This document shows positions 19,588-30,151 of a DNA stretch of 64,000 nt, piece by piece. The stretch is from assembly GCA_027490225.1 (NCBI GenBank), contig JAIXYK010000062.1:1-64000 (forward strand), given 5' to 3'. The notes under the pieces are model-generated. The model ran no database searches, was not told the origin of the DNA, and saw only the letters and a list, made by a program, of their open reading frames with translations. Source of the DNA: Bacteroidota bacterium (lineage in GTDB: Bacteria; Bacteroidota; Bacteroidia; M30B66). Position numbers and translations under genes: made by a program. Position 1 is the first letter of the stretch, and every line of letters starts with the position of its first letter.

Positions 19588-22134
19588 ATGGAAGCCAGAT
19601 TTTCACCAAGAGTTAAAGACGTAATTTCCTACAGTCGCGAAGAAGCCCTGCGATTAGGACATGATTATATGGGCGTAGAACATTTACTGTTAGGCATCAT
19701 TCGAGAAGGTGAAGGCATGGCAATAAAGATTTTAAAGAACCTTCAAGTTGATATTGCAGAATTGCGCAGGCAAATTGAAGCATCTATAAAGGTATCAACA
19801 GGTAAATCAATAAACCTCAATCAGATACCTTTAGTTAAACAAGCAGAAAAAGCACTCAAAGTAACCTATTTAGAGGCGCGTTTATTTAAAACCAATCTCA
19901 TAGGAACTGAGCATCTTTTATTAGCAATTTTAAAGGATGAAGACAATATTGTAACTAAAACACTAGAAAAATTTAACGTGAACTACACTACAGTTAGAGA
20001 TGAGTTGAAAAACTTATTAACAGAAGAGCCACGTGCTCAAGCTTCAGGTAATCCATTAGACGATGATGGTGATGAAGAATCAGGAACTTTTGGAAATTCA
20101 GGATCAAAGAAAGTTTCAGATACAAAATCGAAAACTCCTGTTTTAGATAATTTTGGAAGAGACCTTACCAAAGCAGCCGACGAAGGAAAATTAGATCCAA
20201 TTGTTGGTCGTGAAAAAGAAATTGAAAGGGTTTCTCAAATCTTATCTAGAAGAAAAAAGAACAATCCTATATTAATAGGTGAACCTGGAGTTGGTAAATC
20301 AGCAATTGCTGAAGGTCTTGCATTGCGCATTGTACAAAAGAAAGTATCTCGTGTATTATTCGACAAACGAGTAATTACACTTGATTTAGCTTCTTTGGTT
20401 GCGGGCACAAAATATCGTGGGCAGTTTGAAGAACGTATGAAAGCGGTACTCAATGAACTAGAGAAATCTCCAGATGTAATTTTGTTTATTGATGAAATAC
20501 ATACTATTGTTGGTGCAGGTGGAGCAAGTGGTTCATTAGATGCTTCAAATATGTTTAAACCTGCTTTAGCAAGAGGTGAAATACAATGTATTGGAGCAAC
20601 TACGCTTGATGAATACCGTCAATACATTGAAAAAGATGGAGCTTTAGAGCGCAGATTCCAAAAAGTGATCGTTGACCCTACCTCTGAAGAAGAGACATTC
20701 CAAATTTTGAATAATATCAAAGGAAAATATGAAGATCACCACAATGTGACTTATACACCAGAAGCATTGAAAGCTTGTGTAAGTCTTACTCAGAGATATG
20801 TGAGCGATAGACATTTGCCAGATAAAGCAATTGATGCTTTAGATGAGGCTGGTTCTCGTGTGCACATCACAAATATACATGTACCTCAAAATATATTAGA
20901 CATCGAAAGTAAAATTGAAGATGTAAAAGCTGAGAAAATACAAGTTGTAAAAAGTCAGAAATATGAAGAAGCAGCTCGCCTGCGCGACAAGGAAAAACAG
21001 CTGATTGAACAACTAGATGCTGCCAAAAAAGTATGGGAAGAAGATACCAGAAACAACAGACAAATTGTATCTGAAGACAATGTTGCAGAAGTAGTTGCAA
21101 TGATGACTGGAGTTCCTACTCAACGTATCGCTCAAAATGAAAGTGCGAGGTTGATGAAAATGTTTGAAGAAATAAACGGAAAAGTAATTGGTCAAGAAGC
21201 TGCAATTAAAAAAGTAGTAAAAGCAATTCAAAGAAACCGTGCTGGTTTAAAAGATCCGAATAGACCAATTGGTTCATTCATATTCTTAGGTCCGACTGGT
21301 GTGGGTAAAACCCAATTAGCAAAAATTCTATCTAAGTATTTATTCGACAGCGACGATGCTTTAATACGCATTGACATGAGCGAATACATGGAAAAATTCG
21401 CAGTATCGAGATTAATTGGTGCACCTCCAGGATATGTAGGTTATGAAGAAGGCGGACAATTAACTGAAAAAGTTAGAAGAAAACCATATTCTGTTGTGTT
21501 GTTGGATGAAATAGAAAAAGCACATCCAGATGTATTTAATTTATTACTTCAGGTGCTCGATGACGGTCAATTGACAGATAGCTTGGGAAGAAAAATTGAT
21601 TTCAAGAATGCAATTATCATCATGACATCTAACATTGGATCTCGTCAATTGAAAGATTTTGGACAAGGTGTTGGATTTAGCACTAACGCTAAAGTTTCTT
21701 CTGCCAGCGACCATGACAAAGGTGTAGTTGAAAGTGCATTGAAAAAAGCATTTGCGCCTGAGTTCTTAAATCGTGTGGATGATGTAATCATGTTTAATGG
21801 TTTAACCAAAGAAAATATTAACGAGATTATTGATATTGAACTTTCTCAATTATACAATAGAATTGAGAAAATGGGTTATAAAATCAAATTAGATGAGGCT
21901 GCAAGAGATTTTATTGTAGAAAAAGGATATGACTCTCAATTTGGAGCACGCCCACTAAAAAGAGCCATTCAAAAATATGTAGAAGATCCTTTAGCTGAAC
22001 ATATCATTAATGCGAATCTTCAAGAAGGAGATACTATTAATTTAGGCTTCGACGAAGAAAAGAAAGAAGTTTTCGTGAAGATAGTAAAAGCGAAAAAGAA
22101 GAAAAAATCGGAAGACACTGCCGATAGTGAATAA
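19588..22134 (+). CDS. clpC: ClpC-type Clp protease ATP-binding subunit
   Basis: An 848-residue Hsp100 unfoldase. It has two Clp-N repeats (about 1-145), AAA1 with Walker A GEPGVGKS (231-238), a UVR/coiled middle domain (about 447-490), AAA2 with Walker A GPTGVGKT (568-575) and a C-terminal ClpB-D2-small domain. The short middle domain with UVR distinguishes ClpC from ClpB. It feeds unfolded proteins to ClpP. It is monocistronic, followed by a terminator. CtsR control of the Firmicutes type is not expected, and no such site was seen. Confidence 0.95.
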   Translation: MEARFSPRVKDVISYSREEALRLGHDYMGVEHLLLGIIREGEGMAIKILKNLQVDIAELRRQIEASIKVSTGKSINLNQIPLVKQAEKALKVTYLEARLFKTNLIGTEHLLLAILKDEDNIVTKTLEKFNVNYTTVRDELKNLLTEEPRAQASGNPLDDDGDEESGTFGNSGSKKVSDTKSKTPVLDNFGRDLTKAADEGKLDPIVGREKEIERVSQILSRRKKNNPILIGEPGVGKSAIAEGLALRIVQKKVSRVLFDKRVITLDLASLVAGTKYRGQFEERMKAVLNELEKSPDVILFIDEIHTIVGAGGASGSLDASNMFKPALARGEIQCIGATTLDEYRQYIEKDGALERRFQKVIVDPTSEEETFQILNNIKGKYEDHHNVTYTPEALKACVSLTQRYVSDRHLPDKAIDALDEAGSRVHITNIHVPQNILDIESKIEDVKAEKIQVVKSQKYEEAARLRDKEKQLIEQLDAAKKVWEEDTRNNRQIVSEDNVAEVVAMMTGVPTQRIAQNESARLMKMFEEINGKVIGQEAAIKKVVKAIQRNRAGLKDPNRPIGSFIFLGPTGVGKTQLAKILSKYLFDSDDALIRIDMSEYMEKFAVSRLIGAPPGYVGYEEGGQLTEKVRRKPYSVVLLDEIEKAHPDVFNLLLQVLDDGQLTDSLGRKIDFKNAIIIMTSNIGSRQLKDFGQGVGFSTNAKVSSASDHDKGVVESALKKAFAPEFLNRVDDVIMFNGLTKENINEIIDIELSQLYNRIEKMGYKIKLDEAARDFIVEKGYDSQFGARPLKRAIQKYVEDPLAEHIINANLQEGDTINLGFDEEKKEVFVKIVKAKKKKKSEDTADSE

Positions 22135-22141
22135 ACTGAAA

Positions 22142-22167
22142 GCCTCGCCTAAAGCGGGGCTTTTTTT
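22142..22167 (+). terminator. Rho-independent terminator after clpC
   Basis: GCCTCGC / GCGGGGC stem (one G-U pair), six-base loop and seven T residues, 8 bp after the clpC stop. Confidence 0.92.
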
Positions 22168-22211
22168 ATACCTAATAGCCCGTATGTACTTTATTGTATA
22201 GATTTGCAGAA

Positions 22212-23549
22212 ATGGGCATATTTCTTTTTATTCTATTTTTAAGTATTTTCAGCATAGCTATAGCTAGATTCCCATTTTTCAGTAAAAGCAATTTAAAAAT
22301 ATCTGTTTTACTTGGAGTATTTTATTTAAAAGTTCTTGCTGGAATTGCAATAACTATCATTTATACTTATTACTACAAAGACAGAAGTACATCAGACATT
22401 TATAAGTATTTTGATGATGCGAAAATTATTTGTTCAGCAATTAAAAAGCAACCTAAAGTTTATCTCGAATTAATTTTTGGTTTAAATGAAAATTCTCCAG
22501 AGCAAGAAAAGTATACTTCCCAAATGCGAAATTGGTCTTCGTTAGATGAAAACTGGTTGAATTATACTAAGACTAAGGACACCAATTTTTTTAATTCCAA
22601 CAGAATTGTAACAAGAATAAATGCTGTTTTAATTCCAATTTCAAACGGGAATATTTTTATTCATGTGCTTTTCTTTAGCTTTCTCTCATTTATTGGTTTG
22701 TTTTATTTATACAAACAAATTAGTAAACATTACAAAGAAAATAGCTTCTTAATTTTCATCATAATTTTTCTGCTCCCTTCCACCCTATTATGGTGCTCAG
22801 GAACATTAAAAGATACGTTGGTTCTGAGTTTTGTGAATATTTTTATTTATCGTTTATTTAAAATTGAAGAGCAACGTATCAACATTATTGACTTATTATT
22901 TTTAACACTTTTGATATATTTAATTGTATTAACTAAGTATTACGTTGCTATAGCATTAATACCTGTTTTGCTCGGATTTACATTCAAGAGAGTTTTTCAA
23001 ACAAGGACATTAAATAGTTATTTATTTGTTGTTTGTGCTCTTTTGATTATTTCTTTCATTTTACCATTAATTTCGCCATCATTTAATGTTTGGCAAGTTC
23101 TAATTGATAAACGCGAAGAAGCTTTAAAAACGGCCATTTGGGCAGAGGCGAATCATCAGATTTTTTACAATACAATTACAAACGACATAGGTGAAATACT
23201 TTACAATATTCCGCTTTCAACATTTAATGCTGTGTTTAGACCATTTATTTGGGAAGCAGGAAATTCTCCATTTATTTTGATTTCAGGAGGTGAAAACGCT
23301 TTAATTGCTTTGTTTTTAATTTATTGCACAGTAAAAATTGATTATAAAAAACTAAATAATGAATTGCTGGTATTTATGCTATTTTTTTCAATTGCTTCTG
23401 CATTCATTATTGGATTTACTACACCAGTAACTGGAGGTTTAGTAAGATATAAAACAATTTTTATCATTTATTTGTTACTCACATCCATTCTATTGAGTAA
23501 CCGAAAATTTGTTATCCCTCAAAGCATATCTGCTATAATATATAAATAG
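22212..23549 (+). CDS. Polytopic membrane protein, unknown (polysaccharide-polymerase-like topology)
   Basis: About 445 residues from the ATG at 22212, with some ten hydrophobic helices and two longer soluble loops (about 70-140 and 290-340). I do not recognise a family. The pattern of helices with a sizeable periplasmic loop (WSSLDENW, FNSNRIVTRINA) recalls O-antigen/exopolysaccharide polymerases of the EpsG or Wzy kind and GT-C enzymes, but no catalytic motif can be named. An earlier in-frame TTG (22194) is possible but lies in promoter-like DNA. It is a single gene, convergent with the LuxR regulator. Confidence 0.6.
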   Translation: MGIFLFILFLSIFSIAIARFPFFSKSNLKISVLLGVFYLKVLAGIAITIIYTYYYKDRSTSDIYKYFDDAKIICSAIKKQPKVYLELIFGLNENSPEQEKYTSQMRNWSSLDENWLNYTKTKDTNFFNSNRIVTRINAVLIPISNGNIFIHVLFFSFLSFIGLFYLYKQISKHYKENSFLIFIIIFLLPSTLLWCSGTLKDTLVLSFVNIFIYRLFKIEEQRINIIDLLFLTLLIYLIVLTKYYVAIALIPVLLGFTFKRVFQTRTLNSYLFVVCALLIISFILPLISPSFNVWQVLIDKREEALKTAIWAEANHQIFYNTITNDIGEILYNIPLSTFNAVFRPFIWEAGNSPFILISGGENALIALFLIYCTVKIDYKKLNNELLVFMLFFSIASAFIIGFTTPVTGGLVRYKTIFIIYLLLTSILLSNRKFVIPQSISAIIYK

Positions 23550-23566
23550 ATAGCGTTTTAATTAAC

Positions 23567-24361
23567 TTATTTTAAGCTATTTTTCTCGTAAATTTTAATT
23601 GCTTCCAAGGTTGAAGAAACATCTAATTTTTTGAGAATGTTCCTTTTGTGTATTTTAATTGTTTGAAAGCTAATTTCCAACATTACAGCAATCTCTTTTG
23701 TTTTATGTCCCTTTGAAGCAAGATTTAAAACTTCTATTTCTCTTTCGCTTAATTCCTTAATCAAATCATGATTTATTTTCTTCTTGTATTTCAATACCCA
23801 TGAGTTTTGATCACTTTTTAAATATCCAATAACTTCACTAAAATTGCTATTATCAGGAACTGGTACGATGAAACCTAAATCAATTGGGAAAAGTAATTCT
23901 GAGTTTACAATGATTTTATTCATCTGCATCACCCAAGAATATCCTCCTTTATTTGTTTTTAGTCTATAATTAATTTTAAATGATGCTGTACTTTTTTCTT
24001 GCTCATCAAGCGATTTTAGAGTCTTTGCTGCTTTAGTAAGGATTTGAAACAAGGAAGTATTATCATCTGGATGCACAAAATTTGCGAATGAATCTATTCC
24101 AAATTCAAAACTATCATTTTTGCTAAAGCCGAGGAGTTGCTTTAAGTATTTACTTAAATAAAGATATTTGCCAGTAGTATAATCAATAACATAAACTCCA
24201 ATCTGCATTTCTTCCATTAATTGAAGTTCTGTGGCGATATCGTCAAAATAATTACCGATATCTTTATTTAGATTCAGTTTCTTAAATTGTTTCAAAGTAT
24301 CTATTGCAATACTTTTCTCTTTATCGGTTAAATCGGTAGTTTTTCTGCTAGGAGCCAACAC
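23567..24361 (-). CDS. PAS-domain LuxR-type transcriptional regulator
   Basis: A 264-residue protein with an N-terminal helical segment and PAS fold (about 40-180, with YVIDYTTGKYLYLS and YSWVMQMNKI) and a C-terminal LuxR/GerE helix-turn-helix (about 198-260, ELSEREIEVLNLASKGHKTKEIA). There is no receiver domain, so it probably senses a ligand or redox state through PAS. A 9-2-9 palindrome lies 45-64 bp upstream of its start and may be its operator. Confidence 0.85.
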   Translation of the reverse strand: MLAPSRKTTDLTDKEKSIAIDTLKQFKKLNLNKDIGNYFDDIATELQLMEEMQIGVYVIDYTTGKYLYLSKYLKQLLGFSKNDSFEFGIDSFANFVHPDDNTSLFQILTKAAKTLKSLDEQEKSTASFKINYRLKTNKGGYSWVMQMNKIIVNSELLFPIDLGFIVPVPDNSNFSEVIGYLKSDQNSWVLKYKKKINHDLIKELSEREIEVLNLASKGHKTKEIAVMLEISFQTIKIHKRNILKKLDVSSTLEAIKIYEKNSLK

Positions 24362-24405
24362 ATTTCATTTGTTGCGCAATTTAAATAAGAAAACAATAAC
24401 TTGTT

Positions 24406-24425
24406 TATACCTATAAATAGGTATA
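24406..24425. promoter_or_regulatory. Perfect 9-2-9 palindrome upstream of the PAS-LuxR gene
   Basis: TATACCTAT-AA-ATAGGTATA is a perfect inverted repeat in the 76-bp gap between the pntB stop and the LuxR-type gene start. The two-base centre is too short for an RNA hairpin loop and no T-run follows. An operator for a dimeric regulator is therefore the better reading. Confidence 0.5.
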
Positions 24426-24437
24426 TTTCAAAAAGAA

Positions 24438-25829
24438 CTAAAGATTCTTTAATTCAGTTGCAAGTGCCGTTAATACTGATTTTGCGTCCCCAAAAAGCAT
24501 ACTGTTTTTAGGATTATAAAACAACTCATTATCAATCCCAGCATATCCAGCATTCATCGATCTTTTGTTTACAATGATATGTTGTGCTGCTTCTACATCT
24601 AAAATTGGCATTCCAAAGATTGGACTGGAAGGGTCATTTTTTGCAGCAGGGTTCACAACATCGTTTGCACCAACTACTAAAACAACGTCAGTAGATGCAA
24701 ACTCTGGATTTATCTCTTCCATTTCTGAAAGCTTGCTGTAATCAACGCTAGATTCTGCCAATAAAACGTTCATATGTCCTGGCATTCTTCCTGCAACAGG
24801 ATGGATAGCATATTTAACCTCTACACCTCTTGATTCTAAAATTAACTCAATCTCATGTATTACGTGTTGCGCTTGTGCGACCGCGAGCCCGTAGCCAGGA
24901 ACGATAATTACTTTTTTAGAATAGTTCATCAAAACTGCAAGATCAGCAACTTGAATATCTTTTATAGTTCCTCCAGATTTTGAGGTAGATTCAAGGCTTG
25001 CTCCTCCTCCACCAAATGCTCCAAAAATTACACTGCTCAGTGAGCGATTCATTGCCTTACACATTACAATTGTGAGCAAAGTTCCAGCTGAACCTACTAA
25101 AATTCCTCCTGTTAGCATTGCTTTATTACCATATAAGAAACCTCCAAAAGCAGCCGCCAAACCGGTAAATGAATTTAACAATGAAATAACAACTGGCATA
25201 TCTGCTCCACCTATAGGAATAACGAATAGAATTCCATATAAAACAGATAATCCCAAAAGTATGTATAGGTTAATATCATTGTTATAATCATCACTTATCA
25301 TCATTAGAGAAATCATTCCAACAATCACAATCATTAATATTGTATTGATAATATTGTAGGATGGAATTCGAATGGCTTTAGAAAGACTTCCGTTTAATTT
25401 AGCGAAAGCAATCATACTTCCAGAAAAAGAAACAGTTCCAATTACTAGTCCTGCAGTTACCGCCAATAATGAACCAGTTTCAGAAGAAAGATGTGGATAT
25501 TCAATTAAAGATATTAAAGCTGCGCAAGCACCGCCCATTCCGTTAAAAAGGGAAACCAATTCTGGCATTTTGGTCATTGCTACTTTACGGGCAGTAATCC
25601 AACCTGCAATGGTTCCAATTCCGATAGCTGCAGCAATTAAAACATAAATAATTGGTTTTACTTCACCATCATGTAACAAAATGGTCGCAAGGATAGCTAT
25701 TCCCATTCCTGCTGCCCCAATTAAGTTTCCATTGCGGGCAGTTTTAGGATTGCCCATCGACTTTAAACCAAATATAAAAGTTACCGATGCAATGAGGTAA
25801 CTAATTTCTAATAATGAAAGTGAAATCAT
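24438..25829 (-). CDS. pntB: NAD(P) transhydrogenase subunit beta
   Basis: About 463 residues: an N-terminal block of membrane helices (domain II) and a C-terminal NADP-binding domain III with GYGLAVAQAQH and VLVVGANDVVNPAA motifs. With PntAA and PntAB it couples proton flow to hydride transfer from NADH to NADP. The start at 25829 lies 5 bp after the pntAB stop; longer upstream starts would overlap pntAB and lack homology. Last gene of the three-gene pnt operon. Confidence 0.95.
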   Translation of the reverse strand: MISLSLLEISYLIASVTFIFGLKSMGNPKTARNGNLIGAAGMGIAILATILLHDGEVKPIIYVLIAAAIGIGTIAGWITARKVAMTKMPELVSLFNGMGGACAALISLIEYPHLSSETGSLLAVTAGLVIGTVSFSGSMIAFAKLNGSLSKAIRIPSYNIINTILMIVIVGMISLMMISDDYNNDINLYILLGLSVLYGILFVIPIGGADMPVVISLLNSFTGLAAAFGGFLYGNKAMLTGGILVGSAGTLLTIVMCKAMNRSLSSVIFGAFGGGGASLESTSKSGGTIKDIQVADLAVLMNYSKKVIIVPGYGLAVAQAQHVIHEIELILESRGVEVKYAIHPVAGRMPGHMNVLLAESSVDYSKLSEMEEINPEFASTDVVLVVGANDVVNPAAKNDPSSPIFGMPILDVEAAQHIIVNKRSMNAGYAGIDNELFYNPKNSMLFGDAKSVLTALATELKNL

Positions 25830-25833
25830 TTGC

Positions 25834-26142
25834 TTACTTTTTCTTTTTAAACATTTCCAACATACGGTCTGTAACCACAAAACCACCAACTACATTTAAA
25901 GTTCCAAGCAAAACCGCTAGAAAACCTAAAGTTAAATCCAAATAAGCATCAGCTTCTAAATTTAGCATTACATAAATGGCGCCGACTATCACCACTCCAT
26001 GAATTGCATTTGCACCCGACATTAAAGGTGTGTGGAGAACTGTTGGTACATGACCAATTATTTCTACACCAACAAAGATTGATAAGACAATGAAATAAAT
26101 CATGTCAATATTCTGTTGAATAAATGTAAGTATCTCTTCCAT
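25834..26142 (-). CDS. pntAB: NAD(P) transhydrogenase subunit alpha, membrane part
   Basis: A 102-residue protein with three to four hydrophobic helices, including IGHVPTVLHTPLMSGANAIHG, the conserved domain II stretch of proton-translocating transhydrogenase. In this operon the alpha subunit is split into a soluble (pntAA) and a membrane (pntAB) polypeptide, as in Rhodospirillum and many Bacteroidota. Confidence 0.93.
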   Translation of the reverse strand: MEEILTFIQQNIDMIYFIVLSIFVGVEIIGHVPTVLHTPLMSGANAIHGVVIVGAIYVMLNLEADAYLDLTLGFLAVLLGTLNVVGGFVVTDRMLEMFKKKK

Positions 26143-26160
26143 GTTAACTATTTGATATTG

Positions 26161-27285
26161 TTATATTTTAGGCAATGCACTTGCATGAACAATTGAACCA
26201 TTGTGAACAATTAATGACCCTTTTGTAATCTCCTCTTCCATTTCCCATTTAAAACCTTGACTATCTGCTAAATGATAAAGAAAGGTACTGATGTTTTTTG
26301 CATAAAGTTGACTGGCATTCATAGGAAGCAAACTTGGTAAATTAGATTCGCCAATAATCGTTACTCCATTTTTAACGACCGTTTTATTTAATTCACTCAG
26401 GGCGCAATTTCCACCTTGTTCTACGGCCATATCAACAATTACACTTCCCATTTTCATTTTTTCTACCATTGAAGCAGGAATTAGCATTGGAGCTTTTTTT
26501 CCTGGTATCAAAGCGGTAGTTATTACTATATCGGCATCAGCAACGTGCTTTTCGAGCAAGGCTTGTTGTTTCATTAAGAAATCATCCGAAACTCCCGTAA
26601 CGTAACCTCCTGCAGTCTGTATACTTTCATCACCCTTCACCTCTATAAAATATGCTCCCAGAGATTGTACTTGCTCTTTCGTTTCTGGTCTAATATCACT
26701 TACTTCAACAATGGCACCTAATCTTTTTGCAGTTGCAATAGCTTGTAAACCAGCTACACCAGCACCCATAATAAGCACTTTTGCTGGTTTTATTGTACCT
26801 GCAGCAGTCATCAACATTGGGAAAATTTTCCCTAAAGCATCAGCTGCAAGAATTACAGTTTTATAACCAGCTAAATTACTTTGAGAACTGAGCGCATCCA
26901 TTTTTTGTGCTCTTGAAATACGAGGAATTGCATCCATAGAAAAGATGGAAATGCCTTGTTTTGAAGCTGCTTCTATAACTTGTGGCACTGTTGCTGCAAA
27001 AACAAAACTAATGAGGATTGCTCCTTTTTTCATTAACTTTATTTCATCAATTTCAGGTATATTCACTTTCAGCACTACATCGGCGCTTTCGTAACCATTG
27101 CTACCATTTTCAAGAATTGTAGCGCCTGCATTAACATACATGTCATCGCTGAAATAGGACGATTGGCCCGCATTTTTTTCCATCACAAGTTTAAAACCTT
27201 TGTTTACTAATTCCTTAGCAACATCTGGCGTGATGGCAACACGGTTTTCTTTAAATTTTGTTTCTTTGGGAACGAATAGGTTCAC
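26161..27285 (-). CDS. pntAA: NAD(P) transhydrogenase subunit alpha, NAD-binding part
   Basis: About 374 residues of the alanine dehydrogenase/PNT superfamily: N-terminal PKET...ENRVAITPD, RISRAQKMDALSSQSNLAGYK (the transhydrogenase signature), and the Rossmann loop GAGVAGLQAIA that binds NADH. I chose a GTG start at 27285 (VNLFVPKET). A well-formed promoter (-33 TTG, 22-bp spacer, -7 TACATTTG) occupies 27304-27336, which excludes the longer ATG reading starting at 27336. First gene of the pnt operon, divergent from the CoA-binding protein. Confidence 0.9.
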   Translation of the reverse strand: MNLFVPKETKFKENRVAITPDVAKELVNKGFKLVMEKNAGQSSYFSDDMYVNAGATILENGSNGYESADVVLKVNIPEIDEIKLMKKGAILISFVFAATVPQVIEAASKQGISIFSMDAIPRISRAQKMDALSSQSNLAGYKTVILAADALGKIFPMLMTAAGTIKPAKVLIMGAGVAGLQAIATAKRLGAIVEVSDIRPETKEQVQSLGAYFIEVKGDESIQTAGGYVTGVSDDFLMKQQALLEKHVADADIVITTALIPGKKAPMLIPASMVEKMKMGSVIVDMAVEQGGNCALSELNKTVVKNGVTIIGESNLPSLLPMNASQLYAKNISTFLYHLADSQGFKWEMEEEITKGSLIVHNGSIVHASALPKI

Positions 27286-27303
27286 GATGTTTGACTTTTT
27301 TGG

Positions 27304-27336
27304 CAAATGTAGCTGATTCCTTATTTTATAAAACAA
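27304..27336 (-). promoter_or_regulatory. Promoter of the pnt operon
   Basis: On the minus strand TTG (27336-27334), a 22-bp spacer and TACATTTG (27311-27304) match the Bacteroidota -33/-7 architecture. The expected start point is near 27297, about 12 bp before the proposed GTG start. Confidence 0.65.
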
Positions 27337-27362
27337 ATACTTTCTAACACTGTTTCTTTTTT

Positions 27363-27737
27363 ATGAAGATAGATAAAAGCAAAGTAACGTTGGTTGTTGG
27401 AGCCAGCGAAAACACTAGCAGGTATTCTAATATTGCAATTAAAAGGTTACTGAGCCATCAATTACCAGTACTTGCTGTAGGGGCAAAAAAAGGAATGGTT
27501 GAAAATGTAACCATAGAAAGCGATTTTTCGAGTTTCAAAAATATAGATACAGTAACCTTGTATGTTGGTCCTCAAAATCAAGAAGCGCTTATTCCTCAAA
27601 TTATTCAATTAAAACCCAGAAGAATAATTTTTAATCCCGGAACTGAAAATCCTGCATTTGTTAAAGTTGCAAATGAAAATGGCATCGAAACAGAAATAGC
27701 CTGCACATTAGTTTTATTATCATTAAATTCTTATTAA
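27363..27737 (+). CDS. CoA-binding domain protein (YccU-like)
   Basis: A 124-residue single-domain protein with a Rossmann-like CoA_binding_2 fold: VVGASENTSRYSN near the N-terminus, VLAVGAKKG, VTLYVGP and RRIIFNPGTENP. Such stand-alone domains are widespread and bind CoA or nucleotides; the physiological role is not established. Divergent from the pnt operon. Confidence 0.8.
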   Translation: MKIDKSKVTLVVGASENTSRYSNIAIKRLLSHQLPVLAVGAKKGMVENVTIESDFSSFKNIDTVTLYVGPQNQEALIPQIIQLKPRRIIFNPGTENPAFVKVANENGIETEIACTLVLLSLNSY

Positions 27738-27778
27738 AATTAGTTTTCAAAGTTTACATTTGCAGTTCTAAAATTAGC

Positions 27779-30151
27779 ATGTTTATTTATTCCGCCCAAA
27801 GGGCAATCTTAATAATAGTTGTATTATTTTCATTTATCAACTTAAAAGGTCAGTCAACTTTTACTGTTAGTGGTTATGTGAAAGATGGAGCAACTGGTGA
27901 ATTTCTGCCAGGGGCAAATGTATTTCTTGGCGAAACAATGCAAGGCACCAATACCAATGCATATGGTTTCTTTTCTTTAACTGCAAAAGCAGGAAAGTAT
28001 ACTTTAAAAAGTTCTTACATTGGTTTTACAGATTTTCAACAAGCAATAGATTTGTCGAAAGACCTTAGAATTAATATTACAATTGCCTCCAAAGCAATAG
28101 AATCGAAGGGTGTTGAAATTATTGAGAAAAAAGTTGAAGGTAACCTAAGCTCTACTGATATGGGAAGAGTTGAAGTTTCAATGGAAACAATTAAAAAACT
28201 TCCAGCATTTTTTGGTGAGGTTGATTTGGTGAAAATTGTGCAATTGCTTCCTGGAGTAAAAAATGCGGGTGAAGGAAATACTGGATTATATGTTAGAGGT
28301 GGTGGTCCTGACCAGAATTTAGTATTGTTGGATGAAGCTGTTGTATATAATGCAGCGCATTTACTTGGTTTCTTTTCTGTTTTTAATTCTGATGCCGTAA
28401 AAACAGTTGATTTACATAAAGGTGGAATGCCAACTAATTATGGTGGAAGATTGGCTTCTGTTTTAGACATTGGAATGAAAGAAGGGAATAATCAACGGTT
28501 CAATGTAAATGGCGGTATTGGCCTTATTTCGTCGAGATTGACTATTCAAGGCCCAATTAAGAAAGATACTTCTTCATTTATCATTTCAGGAAGAAGAACT
28601 TACATTGATGCATTAGCAGCACCTTTTGTAAAAGAATCTTCCCCTACCAAAGGTTCGGGTTATTATTTTTATGACTTAAACACAAAGTTTAACTATAGAA
28701 TTTCTGACAAAGACAGAATTTTTGTTTCGGGATATTTTGGAAGAGATGTATTTACATTTAAAAGCAAAGACAGCGGATTTAACATTCGCATACCATGGGG
28801 AAATGCAACTGCTTCGGCGCGTTGGAACCATTTGTTTTCAAATAAATTATTTTTGAATACCTCATTTATTTTCTCTGATTACAATTTCCAGTCGAATGTG
28901 GAACAAACAGCATTTAAATTCAGTGTTTTTTCTGGAATTAGAGATTATAACTTAAAATCGGATTTTACCTGGTATGCAAAGCCGCAACATCAAGTAAAAT
29001 TTGGATTAAACTACATTTACCATCGCTTTACTCCTAATAATGTTACAGGCGAAATTGGTGGTGAAGCATTCGATTTAGGCCCACCGGAAAGATTGTATGC
29101 CCATGAAGCGGCACTTTATTTGAGCGATGATTATGATATAACAGATAAATTGCGCATTCATGCCGGACTTCGTGCTACTTATTTTCAACATATTGGTCCG
29201 TTTACAAGGTACATTAAAAATGAATTCGGGCAAAAGATAGACTCTACAGTTTATAAAAGAGGTGAAGGAATTAAGGCCTACCCTAATATTGAACCACGAA
29301 TACTCGTAAGGTATACGCTCAATAAAAAGTCCTCATTAAAGGCATCTTTCACGCAAAATTACCAGTATATTCACATTACATCTTTTGCGAATCAAAGTTT
29401 ACCAACAGATTTATGGTTTCCTTCAACATCGCTGGTAAAACCTCAATTTGGAACCCAATATTCTTTAGGTTATTATAGAAATTTCAAGGAAAATGCATGG
29501 GAAACAAGTGTTGAAGCCTATTACAAAACAATGGAAAATCAGATTGAGTACAAAGATGGAACATTGCCTAGTAATGGCGTAAACGACAATCTAGACTATT
29601 ATTTAACTTTTGGCAAAGGAAAAGCTTATGGTATTGAATTTTTCGTGAAGAAAGTTTTTGGAAAAACAAGTGGTTGGATTGGTTACACCTGGTCTAAAAC
29701 ATTGCGCACATTTCCTGAATTAAATGGAGGTAAAGAATTTTTTGCCCGTTACGATAGAAGACACGATTTATCAGTAGTTTTAACCCATGAATTGAACAAA
29801 AAGTGGACTTTCGGAGCAGTTTTCGTTTATGCTTCTGGTAATTTATTATGGTTGCCTACAAGTGTATATTATTTTGAAGGAAAACCAATTATAAATTATG
29901 GTGAAAGAAATAACTTTAGATTACCAGCTTACCACAGATTAGATTTATCGGCAACCTGGACAGGTCGCCAGGATAAGAAATTTAAATCGAGCTGGAACTT
30001 CTCAATTTACAACGTTTACAGCAGGCTAAATCCTTTCTTCATATACATTCAAACTACTGGTTCTCCGCAACAAGGCAATTTGAAAAGTGAGGCGCGTAAA
30101 GTTTCCTTGTTTCCAATTATTCCTTCTGTTACATATAATTTCAATTTCTAA
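27779..30151 (+). CDS. TonB-dependent receptor with CarboxypepD_reg-like N-domain
   Basis: A 790-residue outer-membrane transporter: signal peptide (about 1-24), carboxypeptidase regulatory-like beta-sandwich (about 28-110, VSGYVKDGATGEFLPGANVFL), plug (about 125-235, TGLYVRGGGPDQNLVLLDEA) and a 22-strand barrel ending in an aromatic residue (NFNF). It lacks the long SusC layout and pairs with a DUF4249 lipoprotein, a recurrent Bacteroidota combination of unknown substrate. Its stop codon shares one base with the next gene's ATG. Confidence 0.9.
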   Translation: MFIYSAQRAILIIVVLFSFINLKGQSTFTVSGYVKDGATGEFLPGANVFLGETMQGTNTNAYGFFSLTAKAGKYTLKSSYIGFTDFQQAIDLSKDLRINITIASKAIESKGVEIIEKKVEGNLSSTDMGRVEVSMETIKKLPAFFGEVDLVKIVQLLPGVKNAGEGNTGLYVRGGGPDQNLVLLDEAVVYNAAHLLGFFSVFNSDAVKTVDLHKGGMPTNYGGRLASVLDIGMKEGNNQRFNVNGGIGLISSRLTIQGPIKKDTSSFIISGRRTYIDALAAPFVKESSPTKGSGYYFYDLNTKFNYRISDKDRIFVSGYFGRDVFTFKSKDSGFNIRIPWGNATASARWNHLFSNKLFLNTSFIFSDYNFQSNVEQTAFKFSVFSGIRDYNLKSDFTWYAKPQHQVKFGLNYIYHRFTPNNVTGEIGGEAFDLGPPERLYAHEAALYLSDDYDITDKLRIHAGLRATYFQHIGPFTRYIKNEFGQKIDSTVYKRGEGIKAYPNIEPRILVRYTLNKKSSLKASFTQNYQYIHITSFANQSLPTDLWFPSTSLVKPQFGTQYSLGYYRNFKENAWETSVEAYYKTMENQIEYKDGTLPSNGVNDNLDYYLTFGKGKAYGIEFFVKKVFGKTSGWIGYTWSKTLRTFPELNGGKEFFARYDRRHDLSVVLTHELNKKWTFGAVFVYASGNLLWLPTSVYYFEGKPIINYGERNNFRLPAYHRLDLSATWTGRQDKKFKSSWNFSIYNVYSRLNPFFIYIQTTGSPQQGNLKSEARKVSLFPIIPSVTYNFNF

